Below, in pieces: positions 47,101 to 58,456 of a stretch of 64,000 nucleotides of DNA. The notes under the pieces were generated by a model. It was not told where the DNA came from. It worked only from the letters and a program-made list of their open reading frames with translations, and did no database searches. Positions within the stretch are counted from its first letter, which is position 1. Every line of letters starts with the position of its first letter. The position numbers and the translations under genes were made by a program. Source of the DNA: Bilabrum cf. latius (taxonomy: Eukaryota; Bigyra: Bicosoecida; Bigyra; Bicosoecida); the NCBI GenBank assembly GCA_965178125.1, contig OZ237770.1, positions 372,001 to 436,000 of the forward strand, given 5' to 3'.

Positions 47101-49706
47101 ACATCCAAGGGCTGTGCCAGCGTGGCAAGCGCCACAACCACATCATCGTCCTCAGCCATATCCTGTCGCTGCAGGCCCGGCCGGATTTGCCTCGGGGTTG
47201 CACTGCCTTCGACAACCTACAGCATCCTGATGTTGACGACAACTAGACGTTCCTGCTCTCTCTAGACGCAGACACCCGTTGGGACTCTGTCGGCGTGCGG
47301 AGGCTCAGCTTCGATTTGGAGCAGAAAGCCGAACTCTCTGGAGTGTGTGGGCGGGTGATACCGCAGATCACCGGATCTGGCACGAGCGTAGTACATCGGC
47401 TGCAGTCGTTCGAGTACTTGAGCGCCCATACTCTCTCAAAGAGCTTAGAAGAGGTGGTCCTCGGCAACGTGACTTGCCTACCAGGGTGCTACACCCTGTG
47501 GCGCCTCAGCCACATCCGGCGCGTATTTGCTAGGTACTGCAAGGCTGTCGAGAACGTCAAGGACCACTTCAGCCTCGGCATGGGTGAGGACCGATTTCTG
47601 TGCACGCTGATTCTCGCTGCGGGAGGGCGACTGGCGTACAACCCCAACTCGATCAGCATCACCATTTGCCCAGAGAAGCTGCAGGAGCTCATCGCGCAGC
47701 GCCAGCGGTGGGACATGTCAACTGAGGTCAACTTCGATTTTACGTACACAAACACTGTATTCCTGAGGCGCATATCGCTACCGATCCAGCAGTACTCCTG
47801 CTATAACGTCGTTGCGGCGAAGACCTCGCCGCACACTACGGTTGTTCTGCTGGTGATAATGATGGACGCCGCTATCCAGAGCGTGTTTCATGCGCGCCAG
47901 GGCTGGGGCGCGGGCGTCCAGGTGGCAATGCTTCTGTTTTACCTGCTGATGATCCTCCATCACGATATGCAGCGCACCGATTTGCGAGCTAACCCAACAG
48001 AAACGCCCAAAGGAGTAATCGAAAGGATTCAGGACAACCTGTCGTGGGTAGGGAGGTCTTGGAACACGTTCATCGGCTGCTGCTGCAGAGGCTGCTTGCC
48101 TTCATCTGCAGGGTATGACGCATCTGACTCGGTGCATACACGTCAGCGTGAGACGCTTGCAAGCGGTGGCGCAGCGGGGGCAAGCGTGGCTGGAGGAGAT
48201 CCTGCTGACGACCGGGGCAAATCTGGCCAACCGTCGCGGCCGGCCGGTGAGCTGGATGCCCCATCAGCTGCAAAGGGCCTCATCAAGAAGATCAAGTACA
48301 TCGAGAAGCAGAACGACATGGACCAGAAGCTCAAGGCCTTGTACAAGGAATAGAATCAGCTGGAGTACCAGTACATTGCAATCGCTGGCATGATCAACGC
48401 CACAGTTCTGCTCCTGACTCTCTTCGTGATCGTGGCCGACTTTTTGCGTGTGCGAGACCTGCAGTCTGACATCCAGCTGGCGTTCCTGGGTCTCATTGCC
48501 CTAACCACGCAGGCCATGCTTCTATTGACGGGCGAGCTGTACAGCCAGTTCGTTAGCAGCATATGTTTCCTAGGCAGCATCTCCATATTCTTCTTGTACA
48601 TGAAGCTGCATGCCATCAGCGCCCAGGACACAGCTTCATGGGGCACACGCATCGTGGAAACTCTCGCGCAGCGCGCTGCGGGTGGCCCCACCCCTATCGA
48701 TGACGACGAGGCCAGGAAGATACTGTTCTTTGTGCGCTGGGTGCGGCAGCCTCGGAAGCGACCAGAGATCGAAGACGGCGCTCCAAGTTCAAATCCGCAA
48801 GAAGGCCAGGGGGCATCAGCTACAGCAGCCGGACAAAGCTCAAGTCCGCAAGAAGGCCAGGGGGCATCAGCTACAGCAGCCGGACAAAGCTCAAGTCCGC
48901 AAGAAGGCCAGGGGGCATCAGCTACAGCAGCCGGACAAAGCTCAAGTCCGCAAGAAGGCCAGGGGGCATCAGCTACAGCAGCCGGACAAAGCTCAAGTCC
49001 GCAAGAAGGCCAGGGGGCATCAGCTACAGCAGCCGGACAAAGCCGAGGCACAAGTCAAAGCGCCGCTCCTTCACCGACAAATGAGCCCCGTGATAGAAGT
49101 GCTGTTGTTGATGCTTCTTGTACAGGACAGATTCAGGTGCATGACCGCGACGCATTGTACAACTGGCTCTCGAAGAGCAAAAACCCGTACTTCGCACCGC
49201 AATTGCCTGGAGACCATGGGCGGGCATTTATCCATGAAGTGGCTCTCTCGGTCCTGATGCCGATTGCAGCGCGGCCCACGCTTCCTCCTGTCAGAGCGCT
49301 GAAAGTGGACGGCACTGGGCTTGGTGAGGTTCAGGATCCGCCGGCTACTGAGTGGCGGCACGGCCTTGTGGGAGAGGGCCTTTTCAAGGCAAGCGCACAG
49401 CACGACTTCGAGGAGAGGTGCTTCACGTTACTCGAGGACCTCAAGGCAGACAAGCCCTCGCAGATCGGGTGGTCCCTCTTCATAAGCCTCGCCTTCATTT
49501 TCGGGAATGCCGTGGCTTAGGTCATGTTGGAGCCATACACAGGCGGTGTCAATGTGGTTGCCGCTGTTCTAGTGGGCTCCATCACGGTGGTGGTGGTGCT
49601 ATCTTTCGCCGCCTTTCTGTTCCGGGAAGTGCAAGCCCACATAGAGCTGAGCATTGAGGAGCGCTCCAGGGTCGGCTTCGTTGAGGGGCCTCCAAAAAAA
49701 AAGTAA
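44116..49706 (+). CDS. CHS: Chitin synthase (GT2 family)
   Basis: Membrane enzyme polymerising UDP-N-acetylglucosamine into chitin. Exons 44116-44263 and 44398-49706 give 1818 aa ending in TAA. Exon 1 codes for a signal-anchor-like helix. About seven hydrophobic segments follow (44600-46100), then a cytosolic glycosyltransferase domain. It starts near LYLYICCIANESRPE and contains LSLDADTRWD (about aa 1000), CGRVIPQITGSG, PGCYTLW, GEDRFLCTL (about aa 1112) and QRQRW (about aa 1148, where fungi usually have QRRRW). C-terminal membrane helices and a coiled-coil-like linker follow. TAG codons at 44904, 46212, 47025, 47244, 48351 and 49518 all fall inside continuous homology or helices. Two tandem repeats (27 bp and 51 bp) lie in linkers. 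No myosin domain is present. Hyaluronan or cellulose synthases are less likely given the GEDR...QxxRW arrangement. Confidence 0.93.
44264..44397 (+). other. Intron of chitin synthase (134 bp)
   Basis: Donor GTAAGA, acceptor CACTTGCAG, phase 1, length exactly 134 bases. An in-frame TAA directly after the donor shows it must be removed; splicing brings exon 2 into the frame that carries the enzyme. Confidence 0.9.
45311..45391 (+). repeat. 27-bp tandem repeat, three copies
   Basis: Three 27-base units in the chitin synthase coding region, coding for a nine-residue SGSDPASRP-like unit in a hydrophilic loop between membrane segments. Differences between copies are one or two bases. Confidence 0.9.
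48786..49040 (+). repeat. 51-bp tandem repeat, five copies
   Basis: Five nearly identical 51-base units coding for a 17-residue, Ser/Gln/Gly/Ala-rich unit (SSSPQEGQGASATAAGQ) in the cytosolic C-terminal part of chitin synthase. Identity between copies suggests recent expansion. Confidence 0.95.
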
Positions 49707-49957
49707 GGCACAATCCGATCAGGGTCTCAGAAGTAATCCGGATCCATGATGATAAGCAGGGAAGGCAGATCAAACGCTTGATTCTAGATTGCAGACTTTG
49801 TTTTGATTCATCCGGATTGATTTTAGGGTAAAATTTAACTTTGAACTGGCTTTAGAAGCGGAATCACTTCTCAAATTGATACAGGATCCAACACACAACA
49901 CACAATGGAACACAGACACGCAATTAAAACACCCGAATCGCTCCTACACAATGAGCA
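49707..49957. other. Convergent AT-rich spacer
   Basis: 251 bases between the TAA of chitin synthase and the TAA of the N-terminal kinesin, which converge. It is one of the most AT-rich stretches of the window and should contain both polyadenylation regions. Confidence 0.5.
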
Positions 49958-52900
49958 TTACGTTCCTCGGGGCTTACCAGGCGGTGGTCGGGCAGTGGGG
50001 GGCTTCGGCAGTCCGGCTGCCGCAGTTGCCTTGCCCCGCTTCGCCTTTGCTCGCGTCCCTACCTTCTGCTTCTTGGCCCTGCTGGCGGTGCCTTTAGTTG
50101 TAGAAGGAGACCGCTTCGCAGTCTTGGAGCCAGAGCTCCCTGAATCCTTGATCCTCTTAGATCTGGGGGATGGCGGTGAGGGCAATGGGGGCGGGGAGGC
50201 GGGGGACCGACCGCGCGGGCTTCGAGGAGGAGAAGCCTTGACCCTTACTGGGGGGCGAGCAACAGCACCTGACTTCGTTCTAGGGGGGGCTGGGCTTGTG
50301 GCAGGGCTTGACCTGCCTGTGCCTGTGCCTGTGCCTGCCTTGCCCCGCTTGGGTCTGTGGCTGGATTCCACAGCCTTGGTAGACCTGCTGGCACCTGTGC
50401 TGCCGGTCTGCGCACCTTGGATGGATGGGGGCTTTGGTCGCGGCGCTGACGCACTCATCACACCATCCTAGACCGGAAACGCAGGCACGCGCCCACCTGG
50501 GGGCGTTGGCACACCACTGGCACCTGTCACGCCGCCATATCCCGCCCTTGCCCTTGCTCTTGCTCTCGCTCTCGCTCTCGCTCTCGGACTGATGAGCCCC
50601 CTGCCCGGATCATCCACCCCTCCAGCTGTTCCCTGGGGACCACCACTCTACCCCATCGCCCCCGGACTCGTGGGATCGTCCAGAATAGCCCGAACGCGCG
50701 CCCCCACCTCCCTTGTCCTCTTCAGGATCTCCTCCAGGCTGGGCAAAGTGGCCACGGGAGCAGGACGGGTGGAGGGAGACTCGATCGAAGCAGCGGCTGC
50801 ACTCGTCACACCGTCGCGCTCCTTCCTCCGGTCCTGCACCAGGGGTGGTGTCTCGGCGAAGCGCACCCGGCTCCCGCCCAGCCTGCCGCGATCCGATCCT
50901 TGATCCGATCCTGACCCCTAGAATCGGGCACCGGGCTGCCCCGCGACACCACCTGCCCGCCCACCACCTCGGCCCTGTCGCAGCGATGACTTCAGCGCGC
51001 TGTCGCTGGGCGCGGCGCCCCCGCTCCCGTTGCGGAACATGCTCCCAGACAGGAGACCCCTCGTGTCCGTTTCATCACCACTCGCATCGTCTTGCTGCTT
51101 CCTCCCCTGAGTGTCTAGACCTAGGCTGCTTTGGCCACTAGCTCCGCCTGTTGACTAGTCCGTGGGCTCCGATCGACCGCCGCTGCGTGAGGCATCCCAG
51201 TGCGCTCCCATCGATCCCACGACACGGCTCCCCCTTTGTCCACCCTATCCGCCAGCTTGCCTCGCCCCCCCAGGAGAGGCGAAGGCCAGCGGGGATGTCC
51301 CGGCGAGGGCAGACAGGTCCAGGCCTTGAGTCCCACTGCGGGTGCTGCTGCCTGCGTTGTTCTCTGGGCCTGGGTCTGGGCCCGGGTCTGCAGGCGCACC
51401 TTGTCCGTTGGTTGATGAAGAGGTGCCGGCTTGGGGGGGAGTAGAGGGAGACGAAGAGGAATAAGGTGATGACGATGACGATGGAGAGGGTGATACAGCT
51501 GGGACCCGCCCCGGTCCCACTGCGGGAGGACCCGTCCCCCTGACCACTCCATGGCCGTGGGAATGCATCGGGATCTGTGGATTAGCCCAGCTCGATTCCC
51601 ACACTGAGACATGCGGCGCACTGGCCATGCCCAAGCCCTCCACGATGGGACCTGCACCTCCTCCTGGCCTACCTGCCCCAGTGCCGGGCAGCACCCCTCG
51701 CGACTAGGCGGGACTCTAGCCTGTCCACGGATGCATCGCATTGCCGTGGACGCCCCGATCAGCCTCCCTGTTGCCCCCAAGCGCCTGGTGGTGCTGGGGC
51801 TAAACGTGCACTGGCCGTGGAGCGGCAGGCGCGGGGGACGGCACCCACGTGGGCATGGGGCCCACCCCTCCCGTCCTCGTCACCCACGGGTTCCCGTGTG
51901 ACGAGTGAGTCTGGTGTGACGACTGATACGGGGTGGTGGAGCTGGTTCCCGGCGTCAGCGGAGGGGGTGCATAGTGCGGTGGTGGTGGGGAAGAAGAGGC
52001 AGAAGAGGAGGAGGCACCCTATCCTTGGTGCTTCGGCGGAGCGGGCGCACCACCGTGCGATGCACCCGATAGACTCCCCACAGTACCGCCCCTGCTGCTG
52101 CCCCCCTTCTCCCCCCCCGCCTCGACCTCTGCCGCCAGCCGCCGAGCCGCCCTCGCTGCCTCTGCCCGCAGGCTGGCCATAAGCTCGCCGGAGACTGCTA
52201 GCGAAGGAGCGCTGGGGCTGGGACCGTCGGGTGTGACGAGTGATTCGATGGGGCGGGGGGACTCCCGCGCGCGGGTTGCACCCTGGTGACTGGACCCCAA
52301 GGGGATGCCCCCCTGGGGGATTGACCCCATGTCGGGGACAGAGGCAGGGGACACCTGAAAATCCAGCGAGAGTGGTGTCCCCGGCTCGCTGCCATCGTGT
52401 CCGTTCGGCTCCACCAAATCGTGCGGCTGCCTGGCTCCATAGTATACCTCCCTCAGCTCTTCTTTCTATTCTTTCTACTCTTTCTCGTCCTCCTGGCCCT
52501 GGCGCCGGGTCCGGCCCAGTCCCTGTCTATCCGTTTGCCCGGTCTGTTGCTGCCGCTCACCCGCATCCCCCCGCATCTCATGGGCCTTGCTGCCATCCAA
52601 GCCATGGTGCTGCAACCCTGTCTCCGCCGGCATATCACTCGTCAAACCGCCATGGCTTGGATGGGACTGCCAGTGCTCATCCCTCCCCCCATCCGCCCAT
52701 GCAGCAGCGCCATCGTGAGCATCCTGAGCCCCGTCCTGGCCCGTTGCCTGCTGTGAATCGCCCTGCGCCTTCAACCCGCCCTTATTGACACCAGTGGCCT
52801 TTGGCGACGCATCGGTGCCTGCTGGTTCCGCTGCATCGGTCTTTTGCCCGACGGGCAGCGGGGAGCCATCCGCTCGTGGTGACCCGGCTGTCGCATCGAT

Positions 52901-55900
52901 GGCACCCCGGGGTGGTGACCCGGTCCCCCTGCCGACGTGTTCCCTGGGTGGTGACCCGGTTCCCCTTCCCACATGTTCCCTTAGCTCGTCGAAATCATCG
53001 CCATCTACTTCAATTGCATCTCCAGTCGACTCATGTGCATGTGCATGTGCATGTGCATGTGCATGTGCATGTGCATGTGCAGGGGCATGTGCATGTGCAT
53101 GTGCATGTGCAGGGGCATGTGCATGTGCAGGGGCAGGTGAAGGTGCTTGCTGCTTGCCTTTCCTCCGACGAGCCAGCAGCAGGGCAGCTGCAGAGGGCTT
53201 GCTCACCTGCCTGGGAGGGGGGGCCGGCGCCAGCGGACGAGCCTCCTCCATCTATTGTGCGGCTGCTGTCTAGCTCGTTTCACCGTGGCTGCCTTCACCC
53301 TTGCCCTCGCCCGTGCCTTTGCCATCGTGGGATGCATCGCCGCCGTGCTTGTCTTGTCTGGACCCAGCCAATGAGGCCGTGACGCTGGGAGACATGGCAC
53401 CGGCAATGGCGTCCCCATCGACCCCGGGGGTACGCGGGGTCATTGCTCCCCTGGTGGGGGGCGGACTCGCGAACGATGCCACGCTGATGTGGTCCTCATC
53501 ACCATCACCATCACCATCACCACCGTCCCCATCACTATACTCATTCGCACCGCCATCTCTATTCCCGCCAAAATCACCTGCCCCGGGCTCTCTGCCACCC
53601 TCTCTCTCACCCGGCCCTGGGTCATCCTCGATCTCCTAACCGAGGGACCCATAGCTAGGCACGTCCGCTCCTCTACCCCCCCACCCCTGCACCTGCTCCT
53701 GCTCCTTCTCCTCCTCCTCGCCGTTGCCATTGCCATCGCCGTCGATGGAGTCAGCCTCCGGGACATCCACTTCTCCCAGTCCTCCCGCCTTGGACCAAGA
53801 CTGACTCAAATCAACTCGCTGCATCGATCGACCTCCCTGCGACGACTGGCCCACGTCCCCGCTTCCCCTTGTTGGCGTCGTGCGTTTGTCCTGAGAGACT
53901 GCATTCGAGTGGGCTGCTGAGTCCCCGCTGCCATGCAATGCACCCCCGCTGGCCCCCAACCCCTCCCCCAACTGAGTCACGCTAGCGGCCAGCTGCTCCA
54001 GCGCCACCTCGATCCGATCCATTTGGCCACCCCCCGCAGAACCGGGGCTTGCGCCGGGGCTGCGCAGCGGCCGCACATCGGTGTGACGAGTATCTTCCAG
54101 GGCTAGCTCCACTCCTTTTCCGCCTGCTGGTCCTGCCAGCTCGCCGTGACCCTCAGCCTGTGAGTCGGTTGGCTCACCCGTGGGGCCCTGGTTCTGGCTC
54201 TGCATCGGCACTGACCCGACATGCTCATGTGCGCGCACCTGCACCTGCCCGCGCACCTGCTCATGTTCCCTGTCGATCCCTGCTCGACTAAGATCTCCGC
54301 TCGTCACACCAACATCAGTACCACTCGTCACACCGAGTGGTTCCCCAGGCCCAGCCAGCGCGGACAGTGTCAGCGTGCCACCCTCGGCTTCATCTCCATC
54401 TCCATCTCCATCCCGATCTTCTTCTCCTTGGTTTTCTTCCTCCTCGGCTTGCTGTCCCCGCCCATGCTGCTTCTGCTTGGCTCTCCCGCTATTTCGATTG
54501 CCTTCTGCACGCCCCACCCCTTCCTCAGGCCCTCCCCTCCCAGGGGGCTCCCCCCCGATGCTCCATCGCCTTACACCCTCCTTCTCTTCGATGCCGAGTC
54601 CCTGCTCCGATCCTACACCCCCACCCCCATCCCCACCCTCCGCCAGCACCATCAGCGACCGGGCCAGCTCCCGCATCGCACCCCGGTCCAAGCCGGCGAT
54701 CGTCTCTAGAGAGGGGCCGCGAGCACCACCGTGCGATGCACCCGCATCCACGGAGCCCCCGTCGGCCTTTTCATCATGTTCAGTGTGACGAGTGACCTAC
54801 CCCCCCCGGGCCCGCCTGCTCTGCAGCTGCTTGCCCAGCGCCTCGGCCAGCGATGCCGCCAGCTTCACAGCCACCCGCTCCACGACAGCGGCGCTGCTGT
54901 CGCTGTCGGCGTCTTGGGTGTGACGAGTGCGGTCCGTCGGTGGCTCCTGTGTACCCACCATTCCTGGTCTGACCCTAAAGCCTGTACTGGTGCCACTCGT
55001 CACACTGGTACCCCCGCCAGCGCCACCGGCTCCCTTTCGCAGCGGCCCGCTGGTCCGGTGATCGGTTGCAACCGCCGCTGCGGGGGTCGCGGTGGGGGTG
55101 GGAGGGGCGGGCATACCCGGAGGGGGCGCCGGCTGCGGTGCACCAAATGCACTCGTCACACCGCTCGCGCCGCTGGCTAGCTGCCAGCCGCCTGCAGTGC
55201 CCTCCCCGCTGCCACTGCCCCTCCCCCTCTTCCCCCCCTTCTCCCTCTCCCTCTACCTCTCCAGCTGCCCCCGCATCCTCTGCACCTTCTCCTCTGCCTC
55301 TGCCTCCACAATGGCCAGCCGATTCGCGATCGCCTCCACTGCCTCCTCCGCCTCCCTCCTCCCCTCTTCAGCCTCCAGCACCCTGCCCCTCAGAGCATCC
55401 AGCTCGGCCCGCTCCCGCCCCGCAGCGTCCTCTCCGTCCAGCGCCCTGGTCTCCAGCTCTTGTTCCCTGGACCTGGCCGCCTGCAGCTCCCTCACCAGCC
55501 CCTCTTTCTCCTGACCCCACGCCTCCTCCCTCTCCACCAGCAGACCCTCCGCCTGCCTCCGCCTGTCCCTCTCCTCATCCACGCGCCGCTGCAGCCGGGA
55601 CACAAGGGCGCGCGCCTCCTGCTCCCCCCCCAGCCCCAGCCGAGCCATCGCCTCCGCGCTCAGCCCAAGCTCCCGCCCCAAGCTCACCAGGGTCTGCGCC
55701 CCCGGGCGGCGCCCCACCCCCCTTGCCCTTGCAGCGAAGAGCAGTGAGCTCTGAGTCTCGGACACGTGGTCGTCCGATGGACTCAGGCACACCACCAGCG
55801 TCAGGGAACAGCCGCGCTCGGCGATCACTGAGGCGGGGGTGTGACGAGTGCTTGAAGATCCCCCTTGCCCCCCCTCGTGTTCCTCCTCCCTCTCCTTCTC

Positions 55901-58072
55901 CTCCGCATTCCCATTCCCCCCCCCACTCCCACTCCCTCTGCCACTGGCTTGGTGCTCCCCGAGCCGAATGCCCAGACCCTCCCCCGCCGTGGCCAAACAT
56001 GGCTGCAGCAGCCGAGTGAGCCTCGAGTCACGCCAGGGAACAAACGGGCCCTTGCCCCTCCTGCGGGCGTGCCTTGCCGCCGCCTCGCTGCCCCGCCCCG
56101 CCACCACCACCGTGGAGCCGGCCTCATCGGCAGCCGCAGCCAGGCCAGACACCACGGTCCCAAGCGCAGTCAGCGACGAGTTGATGTCCCGTGCCTCAGC
56201 CAGGGACTGGGGGTCTATCCCCGCCCCCGCACCGGGGTCCAGCCGCTGACCCCTCCCACCTCTACCCCCCTTCCCCTGGGGAGACCCCTTGGCCCCCGAC
56301 CATGGCCCCGCCCCCGCCGCTGCCCTATGCAGCCTCTCCGACCCCGCCAGATCCACGAAGGTCAGTCGACTCTCCTGCCAGGGCCCCACCTCGCGGACCC
56401 AGCCCCGCCCCGCCCCGCCCCCCTCCTCCTCACCACTCGTCACACCGTCATCCAGCCCGTCGAACCGTGACTGCAACCCACCCGAGGACTCCGCTGTCCC
56501 CCTCCCCCCTTCGGCTCCGTACCGACCACCACTCTCCACACCTGCCTCCCTGACCCTCCTCACCTGCCGCCTCCTCACTCGAACCAAAAAGAAGGAATGC
56601 CCGCGGGACGAGGCGTGGTTCCAAGCCGTCGATGCCACCGTCCGCTGCCTGGCGCCTTCGGACAACAAGCCGAGCACGCCCCTGACGTCACTGCATGCGT
56701 GTTCTCCAAGCCCACGGACCCAGGACCCCCCAGGCCCGTCCCGCACTTCCAAATCCCGCAGCACGCGGGACCCCTGCGTGTGACGAGTGCTGCCCACGGC
56801 GCCGCCTTGCCTGCCCCCCTCGGGCCCCCACTCGTCACCGTCCTCCTCCTCTCCTATCGCCGACCCCCCACTCGTCACACCGCCACCGCCTCGGCCGTCG
56901 TGGTGCTCCAAGAGGTCCTGTGCCCTCCCGAGATACAGCTGAAGGAAGGAAACGCTAAACCGGAACTCACTCCAGGACTCCACCTCGCACTCCACCCGGC
57001 CGTCTGCCCCTGCGTCCGCCCCTGCGTGCACCCCCCCCAGAATGGATGAGGCAGACGAGGACAGCGGGGACAGGGCGGGGCTCCCCACCCGCACGCCGGA
57101 CACATGCTCACGATCATGCTCGATGTCATGCTCATGCTCGCTGTCATGCTCATGCTCGGCTCTCCACTTGGCACCCCGACCAGCCGCCGCCCACGCAGCC
57201 GAGGGCGAGTCGGGCGCGAAGACTCCCTCCACCGCCCCCCTGCCCCTGCCTCTGTTTCCCCCCCCGCCCAAGCCAAGTGCCGAGGAAGCAGAGGCGCTGG
57301 AGGACGCGCGGGATCGGATCGCATCTCCCGCCCCATTGTTCCCCGGCCCACCGCCCCTCCCGCCCTGCATCCTCACATTCACCCTCCTCCTCATCCTCTA
57401 TAGATTCATCCTCCTCCTCTCTCTCCTTGGCCGCCCCAGCCGCGCCGCCGCCTCGAACAGCTCGTGCATGGCTCTCGGGATGAGACCCAGCCTAGAGGCG
57501 TCGTGCGCCGTGGCCCTGCGGCCGTCCAGCGAGGGCCCGAAGAGAGTGTAGGTCTTCCCCGAGCCAGTCTGACCATAGGCAAGCACCGTGGAGGACACGC
57601 CCCGCAGAGCGTCAAGCACCGCAGCGGCACCGGCGTCCCTGTACACGTCCGCCTGCGCCGCGTGGGGGTCGAAGGCGTGGTCGAAGACGAACCTTCGCTC
57701 GCGTTCGCTCCCCCGGGCCCCTGAGCCCCCGCTGGTGCCGGAGCTGCTCCGGGCACCGCTCTCGCTATCGTAAGGCCCCTCCCCCCGCCCCCCCCTCTGC
57801 TTGGATGGGGCCCTCGCCGCGCCCCGTCTGGGAGGCGAGGGCGATGCGGCTGATCGATTCCGTGCACCGCGCTGCCTGGAGCCAGACCTGGCCTTTGAGG
57901 AGCGCGTCTGCTGTGATTGCACGTGCTGGTGAGGGGCTGCTCGCAGCGTGATGCTCTGCTCTGACGGGTGGGCCTGGATGCGTTGGCACATGCCGTCGTG
58001 AGACGCGGGCGGGCGCAGGCGGGCGCAGATCGTGACGCGCTGGCAATCGACGACGCCCGATGACCGAGCCAT
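49958..58072 (-). CDS. Kinesin with N-terminal motor and long disordered tail
   Basis: Single frame of 8115 bases (2704 aa), ATG at 58070-58072, TAA at 49958-49960, interrupted only by TAG (for example 57398-57400). The motor starts at once (VTICARLRPP, aa 13) and includes FVFDHAF, P-loop GQTGSGKT (about aa 166), switch I NHASSRGH, switch II DLAGSE, ARDINSSLTALG and PFVPWRDSRLTRLLQP. Glycine- and serine-rich inserts stretch the motor to about 780 residues instead of about 340. A coiled coil follows (about aa 837-939), then about 1750 residues of low-complexity tail ending in a basic Lys/Arg/Pro/Ser stretch that could bind microtubules or nucleic acid. Switch I has Gly where NxxSSRSH normally has the last Ser. 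The subfamily cannot be fixed by eye. The tail is dense in iterated words. Confidence 0.9.
53035..53137 (-). repeat. His-Ala coding microsatellite in kinesin tail
   Basis: About 100 bases of a TGCATG-type hexanucleotide repeat with three single-base interruptions, translated on the minus strand as (His-Ala)n with occasional Pro-Ala. Confidence 0.9.
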
Positions 58073-58456
58073 GATTGAAGATAAAGGGCTCTAGGGCTGA
58101 CCCGTCACAGGTGACACAGGCGCATCGTCATCCGCCCGACTCTGTGCACGAACCCTGCGCATGGCAAGCTTTGGAGGCCGGTACCGAGACTGCCCGGTTT
58201 GATCTCCCTATCGCTGCATGAAACCGATCGAGTATGTATTGACAGCTAATACCACCCGACCAAATATACAAATATGAGTAAACTTAGCGTGTGATTGCGG
58301 TGCAATCGCAAACGGCAAGCAACATTCGTCGTCACACCACTTTCCAAATCCAAGCAAATATTCCCTCCGCTACAGGGCGCTTTGCGCTCGAGAAGTAAGA
58401 GCGCCATCCGGTTTAGTAGACTAGTGCGCTACTGGCGCAGGCCTCTGGTTGATTAC
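58073..58456. promoter_or_regulatory. Divergent intergenic region, kinesin / pseudouridine synthase
   Basis: 384 bases between divergent start codons. The middle is AT-rich (around 58230-58290). The pseudouridine synthase frame is open back to 58295 after a TGA, but no ATG occurs in that part, so it is treated as 5' leader. No iterated word was seen. Confidence 0.5.
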
